Counted from the first letter of the stretch, positions 16,737 through 27,162 are shown. The stretch is DNA of 42,035 bases from Candidatus Sedimenticola endophacoides (GCA_003062205.1 PQCP01000112.1:1-42035); one strand, 5' to 3'. Notes: generated from the letters alone by a model not told the origin. Translations and numbers: made by a program.

Positions 16737-17505
16737 CGGAGACTCCCATAAAGGCCATCAGGGCCCGCAGGCTCTGTTCGGGGTGTGACAGGAAGGGGGC
16801 GTGGGCACAGCCCGGGAGGATCATCCGCCGGGCCGCAGGCACCCGTCTCTCCAGCTCTGCATCCAGCGCCGCGGGAACCAGGCTGTCGCGCTCGCCCAGC
16901 AGCCACAGCATGGGGCAGGCGATGCGCGCCAACTGCGCGCGCAGATCCACATCGCGCAGCAGCGCCAGCCCCCGCTCCAGCGCCCGCGGGTCGGGCGCCG
17001 GGCGTCGCGCGATCTCCTGACGCAGCAGGCGCAGGGTCTCCCGCGCCGCCTCGTCGCCGCGCACCTGCAGGGATAGGAAACGCTCCAGGGTCTGGCGCGG
17101 CTGCTCCAGCAGCGCCGCGGCGAACTGCTCCAGGGTGGCCCCATCCATGGCGTGTGGCCAGTCGTCACGGCGCACGAAACTGGGGTTGGCGGCGACCAGC
17201 AGCAACCGTTCGACGCGGGCCGGTTCGAGCAGGGCGGCGCGCAGGGCGATCTGCCCCCCCAGGGACCAGCCGAGCCATGCGGCGCGCCGGGGCGCCGCCT
17301 CCAGTACCGCCCCGGCCCAGTCATCGAGGGTCACGGCCGTGGGATCGTAGCCGCTCGCACCGTGACCCGGCAGCTCGATCAGAGTGAGCCGAAAGTGCGC
17401 CGCGAGGGGGGCGAGCAGCGGTGTCCAGACCGCGGCATTCATCCCCCAGCCATGCAGCAGGAGCAGATCCGGGCCCCGGCCCCGGACCTCAGCATGGAGC
17501 CGCAT
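16711..17505 (-). CDS. bioH: Pimeloyl-ACP methyl ester carboxylesterase
   Basis: Alpha/beta hydrolase that removes the methyl group to give pimeloyl-ACP. It starts [21 protein letters not shown]; the nucleophile elbow is GWSLGGQ and the catalytic His lies in [12 protein letters not shown]. The catalytic Asp is probably in [10 protein letters not shown]. About 264 residues. The start at 17505 overlaps bioF by 17 bp; a longer frame upstream is only read-through of the bioF end. Confidence 0.94.
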   Translation of the reverse strand: MRLHAEVRGRGPDLLLLHGWGMNAAVWTPLLAPLAAHFRLTLIELPGHGASGYDPTAVTLDDWAGAVLEAAPRRAAWLGWSLGGQIALRAALLEPARVERLLLVAANPSFVRRDDWPHAMDGATLEQFAAALLEQPRQTLERFLSLQVRGDEAARETLRLLRQEIARRPAPDPRALERGLALLRDVDLRAQLARIACPMLWLLGERDSLVPAALDAELERRVPAARRMILPGCAHAPFLSHPEQSLRALMAFMGVSDAGTAASH

Positions 17506-18661
17506 CGTCACCTCCGCGCAGCTCGGCCAGGGCGTCGAGCAACTGCTCCAGATGCCGGTCGTCATGGATCGCCGAGAGGGTGACGCGCAGGCGCGCGCCC
17601 CCCTCCGGGACCGTGGGTGGACGAATCGGGGTGACCAGCACCCCCCGGTCCTCCAACTGCCGCGCCCAGTCGAGGGCGCGCGCGGAGCTACCGGCCAGCA
17701 GTGGCTGGATCGGTGTCTGCGAGGGCATCAGTGGCAGGCCCAGGGCCTCGGCCCCGGCACGGAAGCGCGCGATCAACTCCCCCAGGCGCTGGCGCCGCCA
17801 TCCCTCGTCGCGGGCCAGCGCCAGGGCGGCGCGGGTCGCCTCGGCCAGGGCCGGCGGCGCGGCGGTGGTGAAGATGTAGCTGCGGGCCCGCTGGATCAGG
17901 GTCTCGATCAGCTCTTCGGATCCAGCCACGAAGGCGCCGGCGGTACCCAGCGCCTTGCCCAGGGTGCCCATCAGTATCGGCACCTGATCGGCATCCAGCC
18001 CGAAGTGGGCCAGGCTGCCACGCCCCCCCGGGCCGAGCACGCCGAGGCCGTGGGCATCGTCCACCAGCAGCCAGGCGCCACGGCGGCGGCACTGCGCGGC
18101 CAGCTCCGGCAGCGGGGCGATGTCGCCGTCCATGCTGAAGACACCATCGGTGGCGACCAGGGCCTCGCCGCCCCCCTGTCCCGCCATCCGGGCAGCGAGA
18201 TCCAGCGGATCGGCATGGGCATAGCGCTTGAGGCGGGCACGCGACAGCAGCCCCCCATCGAGCAGCGAGGCGTGGTTGAGGCGGTCCTGATAGACCGTGT
18301 CGCCACGCCCCAGCAGGGTGGCGATGAGACCGGTGTTGGCCATGTAGCCGGTGGAGAAGAGCAGTGCCCGCTGGCGCCCGGTAAAGGCCGCCAGCTCCTC
18401 CTCCAGGGCGTGATGGGCGGCGCTGTGCCCATTGACCAGGTGCGCCGCACCGCTGCCCACCCCATAGCGCCCGGCGGCCTCCCGGAACACCTCGATCACC
18501 CGCGGGTGATTGGCCAGCCCCAGGTAGTCGTTGCCGCAAAAAGAGATCAGGGATCGCCCGTCGAGGCGCATCTCCGGCCCCTGGGGGCCGTCGCTGACCC
18601 GACGCCGACGGTAGAGGTGCTCGCGCCGGCGGCGCTCCAGCTCTGGGGCCAGTGGCTGCAT
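17489..18661 (-). CDS. bioF: 8-amino-7-oxononanoate synthase
   Basis: PLP enzyme joining pimeloyl-ACP and L-alanine. It has [15 protein letters not shown], the substrate region [29 protein letters not shown] and the PLP lysine region [15 protein letters not shown]. About 390 residues from the ATG at 18661 ([15 protein letters not shown]), 13 bp after bioB. The upstream in-frame extension overlaps bioB and is not used. Confidence 0.95.
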   Translation of the reverse strand: MQPLAPELERRRREHLYRRRRVSDGPQGPEMRLDGRSLISFCGNDYLGLANHPRVIEVFREAAGRYGVGSGAAHLVNGHSAAHHALEEELAAFTGRQRALLFSTGYMANTGLIATLLGRGDTVYQDRLNHASLLDGGLLSRARLKRYAHADPLDLAARMAGQGGGEALVATDGVFSMDGDIAPLPELAAQCRRRGAWLLVDDAHGLGVLGPGGRGSLAHFGLDADQVPILMGTLGKALGTAGAFVAGSEELIETLIQRARSYIFTTAAPPALAEATRAALALARDEGWRRQRLGELIARFRAGAEALGLPLMPSQTPIQPLLAGSSARALDWARQLEDRGVLVTPIRPPTVPEGGARLRVTLSAIHDDRHLEQLLDALAELRGGDDAAPC

Positions 18662-18674
18662 CGGCCGACCCGCC

Positions 18675-19715
18675 TCAGGCGCCGCCGCCGGCGCCGAACT
18701 CCTCGGCCAGGCGGCGCTGGCGCTTGCTCGCGCACTCCCGCTCGGTGGCCTGCAGCTCGGCGCTCTCTTCAAAGGCGAGACCGAGGCGTTGGAACAGCTC
18801 CCGGTCGCGGTCGGCCTCCGGGTTGTCGGTGGTCAACAGCCGCTCCCCATAGAATATGGAGTTGGCACCGGCCATGAAACAGAGGGCCTGCATCTGCTCG
18901 TTCATGCCGCCGCGCCCGGCCGACAGGCGCACATGGGAGCGGGGCATCAGGATACGGGTGACGGCGATGGTGCGCACGAACTCGAAGGGGTCGAGCTCAT
19001 CGGTCCCGAACAGCGGCGTGCCCTCCACCTGAACCAGCAGGTTGACCGGCACCGACTCGGGGTGGCGCGGCAGGTTGGCCAGCTCCCGCAGCATCGAGGC
19101 GCGGTCACGGCGCGACTCCCCCATGCCCAGGATGCCTCCACTGCAGACGCTGATCCCCTGCTCACGCACCCTGGCCAGGGTGTCGAGGCGATCCTGGTAG
19201 GTACGGGTGGTGATCACGTTGCCGTAGAACTCGGGTGAGGTATCGAGGTTATGATTGTAGTAGTCGAGCCCCGCCTCCTTGAGGCGGGCGGCCTGCGACG
19301 GAGTGAGCATCCCGAGGGTGACACAGGTCTGCATACCGAGGTCGCGCACCGCCACGATCATCTCGATCACCCGCTCCAGGTTCTTGTCGGTGGGGTTGCG
19401 CCAGGCCGCGCCCATGCAGAAGCGGGTGGCGCCCTTGGCCTTGGCCTCGGCGGCGGCGCGCTTCACCTCGTCCAGGGGCAGCAGCTTCTCCCGCTCCAGC
19501 TCGGTACCGTGCTTGGCGCTCTGGGAGCAGTAGCCGCAATCCTCGGAGCAGGCACCGGTCTTGATACTGAGCAGACTGCTGACCTGGATCCGGTTGGGAT
19601 CGAAGTGCGCGCGGTGCACGGTCTGGGCGCGGAACATCAGATCATTAAAGGGAAGCGCCAGCAGGTCCTCGATCTCCTCCTGCCCCCAGTCGTGCCTTAG
19701 CGTCGCGTCGCTCAT
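18675..19715 (-). CDS. bioB: Biotin synthase
   Basis: Radical SAM enzyme that inserts sulfur into dethiobiotin. It has the radical-SAM cluster motif CSEDCGYC, the Asn-rich [11 protein letters not shown], the GGILGMGE region and [13 protein letters not shown] with the Arg ligand of the second cluster. The start is placed at [10 protein letters not shown] (19715); MGM six bases earlier is an alternative, and the longer frame upstream is unsupported. First gene of bioB-F-H-C-D, divergent from comF across 139 bp. I see no clear BirA operator (TTGTAAACC type) in that gap. Confidence 0.95.
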   Translation of the reverse strand: MSDATLRHDWGQEEIEDLLALPFNDLMFRAQTVHRAHFDPNRIQVSSLLSIKTGACSEDCGYCSQSAKHGTELEREKLLPLDEVKRAAAEAKAKGATRFCMGAAWRNPTDKNLERVIEMIVAVRDLGMQTCVTLGMLTPSQAARLKEAGLDYYNHNLDTSPEFYGNVITTRTYQDRLDTLARVREQGISVCSGGILGMGESRRDRASMLRELANLPRHPESVPVNLLVQVEGTPLFGTDELDPFEFVRTIAVTRILMPRSHVRLSAGRGGMNEQMQALCFMAGANSIFYGERLLTTDNPEADRDRELFQRLGLAFEESAELQATERECASKRQRRLAEEFGAGGGA

Positions 19716-19854
19716 GCCCATGCCGTCCTCGAATCGCCGCAACCCTTCAGGGCCAACGAAAAATGGTGGATAATCACCCGGCGGAAAAGGACTCCGTCGG
19801 CGCAGCCGCACATCTTACCCATGGGCTGGCCGCTGTCAACCAGGAAGGCACCGA

Positions 19855-20562
19855 ATGATCAACAAGTGTATAAATAGTATACTATCCGCGCTCCCTGCCC
19901 CGAGTTGCGTCCTGTGCGGCACCGGCGCAACCCGGGAGATGGCCCTCTGTCCCGACTGCCGCGACGACCTTCACCCCAACCACCACCCCTGTCCCCACTG
20001 CGCCGCCCCGCTGCCGGCGGCGGCCGCATCGGTATGTGGCGAGTGCGCCGGCCTCGCGGGGGGGGCGGACCGGGTGTTCGCCCCCTATCTCTACGACCAG
20101 ACCCTGGGCCGACTGATCAACCGCTTCAAGTTCCACTCCGGATTTGACTGCGGCGGGGTCCTGGCACGGCTGCTGGAAGCGCACATCGCGGCACGATCCG
20201 ATCCCCTCCCGCAACTGTTGATTCCGGTCCCCCTGCACCCCAAACGGCTGCGCGAACGCGGCTTCAACCAGGCCCTGGAGCTGGCCCGTCCCCTGGCACG
20301 GCGCCTGGCCATCCCGCTCGACCCGCAGCGCATCGAACGCCTGCGCCCCACCCCACCCCAGTCGCGCCTCGACGCCCCCAGGCGGCGCGCCAATCTGCGC
20401 GGGGCCTTCCGGATGCGCGGGGCGCTGACGGCGAACCACGTGGCGCTGATCGATGACGTAATCACCACCGGCAGCACCCTGCGGGAGCTGACGCGGCTGT
20501 TGCGCCGTGCCGGGGTGGAACGGGTGGAGTGCTGGGCGGTGGCGCGCACACCGCGCCGCTAG
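19855..20562 (+). CDS. comF: ComF-family phosphoribosyltransferase-like protein
   Basis: 235 residues. Cys pairs in the N-terminal third (CVLCGTG, CPDC, CPHC, CGEC) suggest a zinc-binding region. The C-terminal PRTase-type loop is ALIDDVITTGSTLRE. ComF proteins are linked to DNA uptake or transformation in some bacteria, with no defined enzymatic role. Sitting beside bioB is a common arrangement in gammaproteobacteria. Intact. Confidence 0.92.
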   Translation: MINKCINSILSALPAPSCVLCGTGATREMALCPDCRDDLHPNHHPCPHCAAPLPAAAASVCGECAGLAGGADRVFAPYLYDQTLGRLINRFKFHSGFDCGGVLARLLEAHIAARSDPLPQLLIPVPLHPKRLRERGFNQALELARPLARRLAIPLDPQRIERLRPTPPQSRLDAPRRRANLRGAFRMRGALTANHVALIDDVITTGSTLRELTRLLRRAGVERVECWAVARTPRR

Positions 20563-20575
20563 CCCGCATCTCCCA

Positions 20576-20836
20576 CCCCCGGGGGGGGTGCTGAAACAGG
20601 GCTCTCTCCACCGCGCCCAGACGGCAGGTCAGAACCCCGCCGATGGCGATGGTCACCAGACCCACCAGGGAGGTCAGCCCGTTGTGCGCCCATGTGAGAT
20701 TGCGCGCCGATCAGCGCAGGGGGAGCTTCATCGCCGCCCCCGGCGGCAAGGGGAGCAAGGCGGCCATGTGGTCGACCTCCATCGCGTGCTGCATGCCCAT
20801 GAGAAAACCCTGCAGCAGGATACCGGCCACGCCCCC
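20576..20836 (-). pseudogene. Decayed nickel/cobalt transporter-like (NicO/UreH-type) membrane protein fragment
   Basis: One minus-strand frame reads GFLMGMQHAMEVDHMAALLPL, close to the HxxxxDH helix of NicO-type metal transporters, then stops (TGA). A shifted frame continues LTWAHNGLTSLVGLVTIAIG followed by GVL, which resembles a membrane helix of the same protein. No start, one stop and one frame shift make this a broken remnant. Confidence 0.45.
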
Positions 20837-21074
20837 TTCTCATCACGGCGCCTGAGCCGAATCTTTTAAAGGGTCTTACCTCGTGCCGGCAGCGGGGATC
20901 CAGCAGTAGGCCGATTACAATCAGATCCCCCCCAGTTGCCGTGGATCAAGGCCCCGCACGGCCCGGGCTATCTATAATGGGCTCAAGGGTTGAGCGCCCA
21001 GCCTCCGTGCATGGACGGCTGGCGCCAGCCCCGCTGACGAGGACATTCCAATGGATCAGAAAAGGTGAGCCGCT
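20837..21074 (+). promoter_or_regulatory. Upstream region of the DUF465 gene
   Basis: No gene is seen. A TATAAT box lies at 20973-20978 but I cannot find a good -35 at the right distance, so it is only a weak promoter candidate for the small gene at 21075. The ribosome site is AAAAGGTGAG just before its ATG. Confidence 0.3.
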
Positions 21075-21314
21075 ATGCTTGGTGAAATGCACGATATCCT
21101 TCACGAATTCCCCCACCTTGAGGGGAAAATCCACACCCTCCACGAGACCAATGGCGAGTTCGCCCGCCTGATGGACGAGCACGACCAGATCGACACCCAG
21201 ATACGCGACCTGGAAGAGCGCGGCGCACCCATCGAGGATCTCGATATCGAACAGATGAAGAAGCTGCGCGCCAATCTGAAGGATCAGGTCTACACCCTGC
21301 TGCGCGCCCTATAG
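21075..21314 (+). CDS. DUF465 (YdcH-type) small helical protein
   Basis: 79 residues, almost entirely charged helix (LHEFPHLEGKIHTLHETNGE, then FARLMDEHDQIDTQIRDLEE). This matches the DUF465/YdcH family, whose function is unknown. The C-terminal MKKLRANLKDQVYTLL is typical. Single gene. Confidence 0.85.
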   Translation: MLGEMHDILHEFPHLEGKIHTLHETNGEFARLMDEHDQIDTQIRDLEERGAPIEDLDIEQMKKLRANLKDQVYTLLRAL

Positions 21315-21747
21315 CTGGTACGCCCTCCCTCTCCCCTCTCCGGGAGGGGGGCTGGGTTGTGGCCTCGCGCAAGAAGCGTTACCCTGCCCCGGCGCACAGG
21401 TAGGGTGCGGGGATCGCTGCCGGATGGTCAACCAGGGAGGCGGTTGCGGATTGAATCGATCTCCGGTCGCTCCCCTTGGGCCGAAGAGCGCCCGTTCTGA
21501 GCAGCGATTCGGCGTCGGCTGCATTCGCTGAACCGGGGAAACGGTGCGCGCTCCGCCGGGCCGCTCCGCCACGGCCCGCTTCCGGGGGACTGGGCAGGCG
21601 CCCGGCAAAATCCCCTGAACCCGGGACGGCCCTGTTGCCATCTGCGGTCGCCCTGCCCGCCCCGCCGAACCGCCAGGAAACCGCGCAACCCGGAGCGTGT
21701 TCCTGAACCGACTTTTTCAACGCCAACGACATCAGAAGGTTTTACGC
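21315..21747. other. Intergenic gap of 433 bp without a recognisable gene
   Basis: It begins with a C/T-rich to G-rich hairpin (CCCTCTCCGGGAGGG) just after the DUF465 gene, which could help end transcription but lacks a T-run. The rest is GC-rich with no convincing frame. The last bases hold the hisG ribosome site. Confidence 0.4.
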
Positions 21748-22629
21748 GTGACACAACAACTGAAGCTGGGCATCCCCAAGGGGAGCCTCGAATCCTCCAC
21801 CCTCTCGCTGTTCAAGCAGGCCGGCTGGAATATCAGCCCCCGCTCCAGAAACTACTTTCCGTCCATCGATGACCGCGAGATCAACTGCGCCCTGGTGCGC
21901 TCCCAGGAGATGGCGCCCTATGTCGCCAACGGTACCCTGGACCTTGGGCTCACCGGCCATGACTGGATCCTGGAGCGGGAGGTGGAGAACGAGGTCGAGG
22001 AGATCTGCGAGCTGGTCTATTCGAAGAGCTCCGACCAGCCCTGCCGCTGGGTGCTGGTGGTTCCAAAGGATTCACCAATTCAGTCGATCGAGGATCTGCA
22101 GGGCAAGAAGATCTCCACCGAGCTGGTCAGTTTCACCCGGCGCTATCTGGCCCAACGGGGGATTGAAGCGGAGGTGGAGTTTTCCTGGGGGGCGACCGAG
22201 GCGAAGGTGGTCGAGGGACTGGTGGACGCGGTGGTGGAGATCACCGAGACCGGCAGCACCATCCGCGCCCACGGCCTGCGGATCGTCTGCGACATCCTGC
22301 ATACCGAGACCCGGCTGATCGCCAACCGGCAGGCGATGCAGGACCCCTTCAAGCGCCGCAAGATCGAGCAGATCGCAACCCTGCTCCAGTCGGCCCTGCG
22401 CGCGCGCAAAAAGGTGGCCCTGAAAATGAACGTGCCGGCGGGCAACCTGGAGCAGGTGGTGGCGTTACTGCCGAGCCTGCACGCGCCGACGGTCAATCAT
22501 CTGTTCGACAAGGAGTGGCTGGCGGTGGAGACGGTGGTCGATTCCGGTCAGGTGCGCGACCTGATCCCCAGTCTGCAGGCGGCCGGTGCCGAGGGCATTC
22601 TGGAGTACGAACTGCGCAAGATGGTGTAA
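21748..22629 (+). CDS. hisG: ATP phosphoribosyltransferase, long form
   Basis: First step of histidine synthesis (ATP plus PRPP). It has KLGIPKGSLESST, YFPSIDDREINCALVRSQEM, the PRPP loop region VVEITETGSTIRAHGL and a C-terminal domain of about 80 residues (KKVALKMNVP to LEYELRKMV) that matches the ACT-like regulatory domain of long-form HisG. The start is placed at GTG 21748 with AGAAGG upstream; an in-frame ATG at 21697 is possible. No other his genes are in the window. Confidence 0.93.
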   Translation: MTQQLKLGIPKGSLESSTLSLFKQAGWNISPRSRNYFPSIDDREINCALVRSQEMAPYVANGTLDLGLTGHDWILEREVENEVEEICELVYSKSSDQPCRWVLVVPKDSPIQSIEDLQGKKISTELVSFTRRYLAQRGIEAEVEFSWGATEAKVVEGLVDAVVEITETGSTIRAHGLRIVCDILHTETRLIANRQAMQDPFKRRKIEQIATLLQSALRARKKVALKMNVPAGNLEQVVALLPSLHAPTVNHLFDKEWLAVETVVDSGQVRDLIPSLQAAGAEGILEYELRKMV

Positions 22630-22843
22630 CCGACCGCCGCGGCAGCCTCGGGACGGATCCGATAGGATCCTGACCCGCGGCGCTGGTCGGGCGAACCGCG
22701 CCCGGATGCGCAGCGGCGGTTATCCGGGTGTTTCAGGCTGATAATCCGGCCTCGGCCAAATAACACGCTCTGTTTTCGGGATCGTCTGGGCACGCATCCC
22801 AGGCGCTCGGACGGCCCCGATTTCCGGCTCCCGTCAGGTACGG

Positions 22844-23914
22844 CTAGCCACTGCGCTCGTCGAGCCACTGGCCGATGGCGGGCGGGATGGTGCCCTGGGC
22901 CTTGCCGCTGACATAGATGCCGATGTGGCCGCCGCGAAAGGCGATCTCCGTGTAGTCCTTCGAGGCGGTGCGCCCCTTGAGGGCGCGCGAGGCGTCCGGC
23001 GGGACCAGATGATCGAACTCACCGAACACATTGAGGATCGGACAGCGGATGCCCTTGAGATCCACCTCCCGCTCCCCGAGCCGCACCCCTCCGTTGAGCA
23101 GGCCGTTGCGCTGGTAGAAGTCCTTGATGAACTGACGAAACGCCTCGCCCGCCTGGTCCGGGCTGTCGAAGATCCACTTCTCCATACGCAGGAAATTCTT
23201 CAGCTTCTTCTCGTCGTCCAGGACATCGACCATATTGATGTACTTCTGCCCGGTCAGGCTGAACGGCTTGAGGGAGAGGAAGGTCCAGTTGAGCAGCTCC
23301 CCCGGCACGTTGCCCAGGGTGTCGACCAGCAGGTCGACATCCATGTGCCGCACCCAGGCGCTGAGCATGTTGTCCGGGGTCTGAAAATCCACCGGCGTGA
23401 CCATGGTCACCAGGTTTTTGATCTTCTCCTGGTGCAGGGCGGTGTAGCAGAGGCTGAAGGCGCCCCCCTGGCAGATCCCCAGCAGATTGATCCGCTCCAG
23501 CCCGTGGCGCTCGCGGACCACATCCACGCAGCGGTCGATGTAGCCGTTGATGTAGTCGTCCAGGGTCAGACTGCTATCGGCACCGTCGGGGTAGCCCCAG
23601 TCGATCAGATAGACATCCTGGCCCGCCGCGATCAGGTTCTTGATGGTCGAGCGATCCTCCTGAATATCGGTCATATAGGGCCGATTAACCAGGGCATAGA
23701 CGATCAGCATCGGCACTGGATTCTGCCGGGCACCCTCCGCTGCGGTGTAGTGGTAGAGGCGCAGCTTATCCTCGCTGTAGACCAGCTCCTTGGGGCTGAC
23801 ACCGGTATCGATCTTGTCGGCATGGAGCAGATTCTCAGCCCCCTTGCCGAGCTTCTGACTGAACCCGGCCATCTCCTCGGCCAGCTTTTCCGGACGTATA
23901 TTGATGGGAAACAT
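22844..23914 (-). CDS. phaC: Class III polyhydroxyalkanoate synthase catalytic subunit
   Basis: Polymerises 3-hydroxybutyryl-CoA into PHB. The lipase-like box with the catalytic Cys is GICQGGAF, with the Asp region FGEFDHLVPP and the His in RGGHIGIYVSG. 356 residues, the short class III form that needs PhaE, which is the gene just upstream. Intact. Confidence 0.96.
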   Translation of the reverse strand: MFPINIRPEKLAEEMAGFSQKLGKGAENLLHADKIDTGVSPKELVYSEDKLRLYHYTAAEGARQNPVPMLIVYALVNRPYMTDIQEDRSTIKNLIAAGQDVYLIDWGYPDGADSSLTLDDYINGYIDRCVDVVRERHGLERINLLGICQGGAFSLCYTALHQEKIKNLVTMVTPVDFQTPDNMLSAWVRHMDVDLLVDTLGNVPGELLNWTFLSLKPFSLTGQKYINMVDVLDDEKKLKNFLRMEKWIFDSPDQAGEAFRQFIKDFYQRNGLLNGGVRLGEREVDLKGIRCPILNVFGEFDHLVPPDASRALKGRTASKDYTEIAFRGGHIGIYVSGKAQGTIPPAIGQWLDERSG

Positions 23915-23982
23915 TACGCTTCTCCTTAACCTGTCCCGGCCCCATGCGCGGGGCCGTGTTGATCCCTGGGGCCCGGGCCTGT

Positions 23983-25038
23983 TCAGCCCTTGCCGGCCGC
24001 CGTCTTGTTGCGCGCGACGCTCTTCTTGCGTGCCGCCTTGGCCCGGGGCGCCTTGGCGGCGGCCTTGGGCTGGGCGGGGCGCTCGGCCAGCTCCCGCCGC
24101 ATCCGCGTCAGTTCGGCCTTCAGCGCCTTGATCTCACGGCGGTTCTCCTGCATCCGCGTCTGCAGGGTGCGCAACTCCTTGCGCGTGGGCATGTTCATCG
24201 CCCCCAACCCCTCGTCGACCATCGCCGCCATCTGCTGCTTGAGAGCCATCAGGGCATTGACCAGTCGGCCGTGCAACTCGGCATACTCCGCGGTCATCAC
24301 CTGCTCGCTGTAGACCTCCTCGCAGGCGCCAACCCACAGGTCGTAGAGGGCGCGGGCCGACTCGATGGTCTCGCCAGCCTCACCCACCTTGTCCAGCCGG
24401 GCACGCATGCGATCCACTGACTGGGTGCCGATGCCGGAAAAGAAGCGCGCGTAGTCCTGAAGAGCCCCTTGATAGGCGACGACCTTGAGCAGCATCTGCT
24501 GGTGCTGGCCCTGCTCTTCACGGGTGTAGCCGAGCCCCGGCGCGGAGAGAAAACGTTCGATATTGGCCTGGGGATCACCATGGGGCATGTTACGCAACAG
24601 ATCACCCGGGGTCAGCGAGAGAGAGGAGACCATGCGCTGCCAGTTGTCCAGGGGCATCTCCCAGAACGCCATCATCCGGTGCAGGGCATCGTCGCCCTTG
24701 GCCGCCTCGCCGCTGAAGCTCTTCTGCAGGCCGGCAAACGCCCGGTTCAGGACCTCACCCCACTGCGCGCCGCCCGCCTGTCCGGCCAACTCCGCGTTGA
24801 AGCGCTCGGCGAAGCCGAACATCATCTTGCCCTGGTCGATCATCTTCTGCATGAACTCACCGCCCGCATCGGGCGCGCCCGGCGCCAGCGCCTGCCACCA
24901 GTGCCGCATCGCCGACTCCCAGGGCGCTTCGGCGGGCGTGTCGCCCCCTGTCGCCTTACGGGCCCACTCGCCCCACTGCGCCCAATAGGCCGTCTGGACC
25001 TTCATCCAGTCCTGATCCCAGAAACCGTGCTCGCTCAT
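23983..25038 (-). CDS. phaE: Class III polyhydroxyalkanoate synthase subunit PhaE
   Basis: 351 residues, the partner required by class III PhaC. It has the characteristic long helical body, LSAPGLGYTREEQGQHQQMLL and LWVGACEEVYSEQVMTAEYA, and a Lys/Ala-rich tail after residue 320. First gene of the phaE-phaC pair, 68 bp before phaC. Divergent from phaA. Confidence 0.93.
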   Translation of the reverse strand: MSEHGFWDQDWMKVQTAYWAQWGEWARKATGGDTPAEAPWESAMRHWWQALAPGAPDAGGEFMQKMIDQGKMMFGFAERFNAELAGQAGGAQWGEVLNRAFAGLQKSFSGEAAKGDDALHRMMAFWEMPLDNWQRMVSSLSLTPGDLLRNMPHGDPQANIERFLSAPGLGYTREEQGQHQQMLLKVVAYQGALQDYARFFSGIGTQSVDRMRARLDKVGEAGETIESARALYDLWVGACEEVYSEQVMTAEYAELHGRLVNALMALKQQMAAMVDEGLGAMNMPTRKELRTLQTRMQENRREIKALKAELTRMRRELAERPAQPKAAAKAPRAKAARKKSVARNKTAAGKG

Positions 25039-25093
25039 CGTCTCTCATCCGTTACGTTAGGTTCGGTTGTGCGGCCCACACTACCACGCCTAT

Positions 25094-25107
25094 TTGTGCG
25101 ACGCAAC
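25094..25107. promoter_or_regulatory. Palindromic site in the phaE-phaA gap, candidate PhaR operator
   Basis: TTGTGCGACGCAAC shares TTGTGCGNCGCA with a perfect palindrome upstream of phaP (27214-27228). It lies between the divergent phaE and phaA genes, close to the phaE start (25038). PhaR proteins are known to bind TGC/GCA-rich dyads in pha promoters; assignment here is inference. Confidence 0.45.
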
Positions 25108-25296
25108 ATTTCGGTTTACACTCGGCCCACGCAGTATGATTCAATGAACCAGCACCGGCCCGGCCGGATACACCGTACGCAGCGCGGGTTGCCGAGCATG
25201 GCCAGACCCGGGACCGGTGGGGTCGGCTCCCGGCAGCCGACCGCCGGACGCCTCACCCGCCAGGCGCACAACGACACGTAAAAGAGGGATCAGATC

Positions 25297-26481
25297 ATGA
25301 GTGAAAGCGTTGTAATCGTGGCCGCCGGCCGCACCGCCATCGGCAACTTCTCCGGCAGTCTCGCCGGTATCAAGGCCAGCGATCTGGGCGCCAGGGTGAT
25401 CTCCGGCCTGCTGGAGCGCTGCGGTGTCGCCCCGGACCAGGTGGACGAGGTGATCCTGGGTCAGGTGCTGACCGCAGGCTGTGGTCAGAATCCTGCGCGC
25501 CAGGCCAGCCTCGGCGCCGGACTCCCCACCGGAGTCCCGGCGATGACCATCAACAAGGTGTGCGGCAGCGGCCTGAAGGCGGTACATCTGGCCATGCAGG
25601 CGATCCTCTGTGGTGACGCCGACGTGGTCATCGCCGGCGGCCAGGAGAACATGAGTCAATCCGCCCATGTGCTGCCGGGTTCGCGCAACGGCACCAAGAT
25701 GGGCGACTGGAAGCTGACCGACACCATGATCATCGACGGCCTGTGGGACGCCTTTAACCACTACCACATGGGGGTGACCGCCGAGAACGTCGCCCGCCAG
25801 TTCGCCTTCGAACGCGATGCGCAGGACCGCTTCGCCGCCGAATCCCAGCAGAAGGCCGAGGCGGCCCAGAAGGCGGGGCGGTTCCGGGACGAGATTATCC
25901 CGGTGGAGATCCCCCAGCGCAGGGGGGAGCCGGTACGCTTCGACGAGGACGAGTTTCCGCGCCACGGAACCACCGCCGAGGGCCTTGCCAAACTGCGCCC
26001 GGCCTTCGACCGCGAGGGCAGCGTCACCGCGGGCAACGCCTCCGGCATCAACGACGGCGCGGCGGCGGTACTCGTAATGTCCGAACGCAAGGCCGCTGAA
26101 CTGGGACTCCAGCCGCTGGCCAGGCTCAAGGCCTTCGCCGCCACCGGCGTGGACCCCTCGATCATGGGCACCGGCCCCATCAGCGCCTCCACCAAATGCC
26201 TGACCAAGGCGGGCTGGAGCGCGGCCGATCTCGACCTGATCGAAGCCAACGAGGCGTTCGCCGCCCAGGCGATGTCGGTCAACCAGGAGATGGGCTGGGA
26301 TGTCGGCAAGGTCAACGTCAACGGCGGCGCCATCGCCCTGGGCCACCCCATCGGCGCCTCCGGCTGCCGGGTGCTGGTCACCCTGCTGCACGAAATGCAG
26401 CGCCGGGATGCCAAAAAGGGACTGGCCACCCTGTGCATCGGCGGCGGCATGGGGGTGGCACTGGCGGTCGAGCGCGACTGA
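25297..26481 (+). CDS. phaA: Acetyl-CoA acetyltransferase (beta-ketothiolase)
   Basis: Condenses two acetyl-CoA to acetoacetyl-CoA, the first step to PHB. Active-site Cys in [15 protein letters not shown], His in [17 protein letters not shown], second Cys in [11 protein letters not shown]. 394 residues, ribosome site AGAGGGATC before the ATG. Intact. Confidence 0.95.
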   Translation: MSESVVIVAAGRTAIGNFSGSLAGIKASDLGARVISGLLERCGVAPDQVDEVILGQVLTAGCGQNPARQASLGAGLPTGVPAMTINKVCGSGLKAVHLAMQAILCGDADVVIAGGQENMSQSAHVLPGSRNGTKMGDWKLTDTMIIDGLWDAFNHYHMGVTAENVARQFAFERDAQDRFAAESQQKAEAAQKAGRFRDEIIPVEIPQRRGEPVRFDEDEFPRHGTTAEGLAKLRPAFDREGSVTAGNASGINDGAAAVLVMSERKAAELGLQPLARLKAFAATGVDPSIMGTGPISASTKCLTKAGWSAADLDLIEANEAFAAQAMSVNQEMGWDVGKVNVNGGAIALGHPIGASGCRVLVTLLHEMQRRDAKKGLATLCIGGGMGVALAVERD

Positions 26482-26593
26482 ACCCGGCGGGGTCGGCGGG
26501 TTCGCGGGCCTGCGCGTCCGCCGACACCCCGCCGCCCCCACCGGGATCAGGACCGCCTTGTGCCCACATGCCCCGGCGGAGGGGGCTTGTTGC

Positions 26594-26609
26594 ATAAGTA
26601 TTTACTTAT
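26594..26609. promoter_or_regulatory. Perfect palindrome upstream of phaR
   Basis: ATAAGTA-TT-TACTTAT, a 7-bp inverted repeat in an AT-rich patch, about 95 bp before the phaR start in an otherwise GC-rich region. Possible operator for phaR; no factor can be named. Confidence 0.35.
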
Positions 26610-26703
26610 CCAACCAACCGTTGAATCATATTTCACTTTTACCCACCACCCCGGCTACACTGGACCCACCCGTGGTACACCCCAGTTCAGGAAGCAGGCC
26701 GTC

Positions 26704-27162
26704 ATGACCCAGCCCAGGATCATCAAGAAGTATCCCAACCGCCGACTCTACGACACCGAGTTGAGCCGCTACATCACCTTGAGCGACATCCGCGACCTGG
26801 TCATGAAGGGGATCGATTTCACGGTCGTCGACACCAACAGCAAGGAGGATCTCACCCGCTCCATACTGCTCCAGATCATGCTGGAAGAGGAGTCGGGCGG
26901 ACACCCCCTGTTCAGTGCCAACATGCTCTCCCAGGTCATCCGCTTCTACGGCGGCACCATCCAGGGGCTTTTCGCCCGTTACCTGGAGGAGAGCCTGACC
27001 ATGTTCACCCAGCAGCAGGACGCCTTCCGCAACACCAGCAATGACCCCCTCAAGGCCATGACCGATCTGGCCCAACGCAACATGCGGATGTGGGGCGACA
27101 TGCAGCAGAGTTTTCTGAAGGCCGCCGGACTGGGCGGCACCCAGGACAACAACAAAAAGTAA
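26704..27162 (+). CDS. phaR: PHB synthesis regulator PhaR
   Basis: Opens RIIKKYPNRRLYDTELSRYI followed by TL, the hallmark PhaR DNA-binding region (PHB accumulation regulator, N-terminal), then the second PHB_acc domain (about residues 60-120). 152 residues. PhaR proteins bind PHB granules and repress phasin genes when no polymer is present. The palindromes by phaP and in the phaE-phaA gap are likely targets. The longer upstream frame is not used; the start is at MTQPRIIKKYP. Confidence 0.95.
   Translation: MTQPRIIKKYPNRRLYDTELSRYITLSDIRDLVMKGIDFTVVDTNSKEDLTRSILLQIMLEEESGGHPLFSANMLSQVIRFYGGTIQGLFARYLEESLTMFTQQQDAFRNTSNDPLKAMTDLAQRNMRMWGDMQQSFLKAAGLGGTQDNNKK

Noticed and set aside
19716..19854. 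BirA operator between comF and bioB
   Set aside because: No TTGT-type dyad of the known BirA form is visible in the gap; the GTATAC-like pattern after the comF start lies in its coding sequence.
22630..22843. tRNA or small RNA gene between hisG and phaC
   Set aside because: No cloverleaf or T-loop pattern could be found by eye; only GC-rich sequence.
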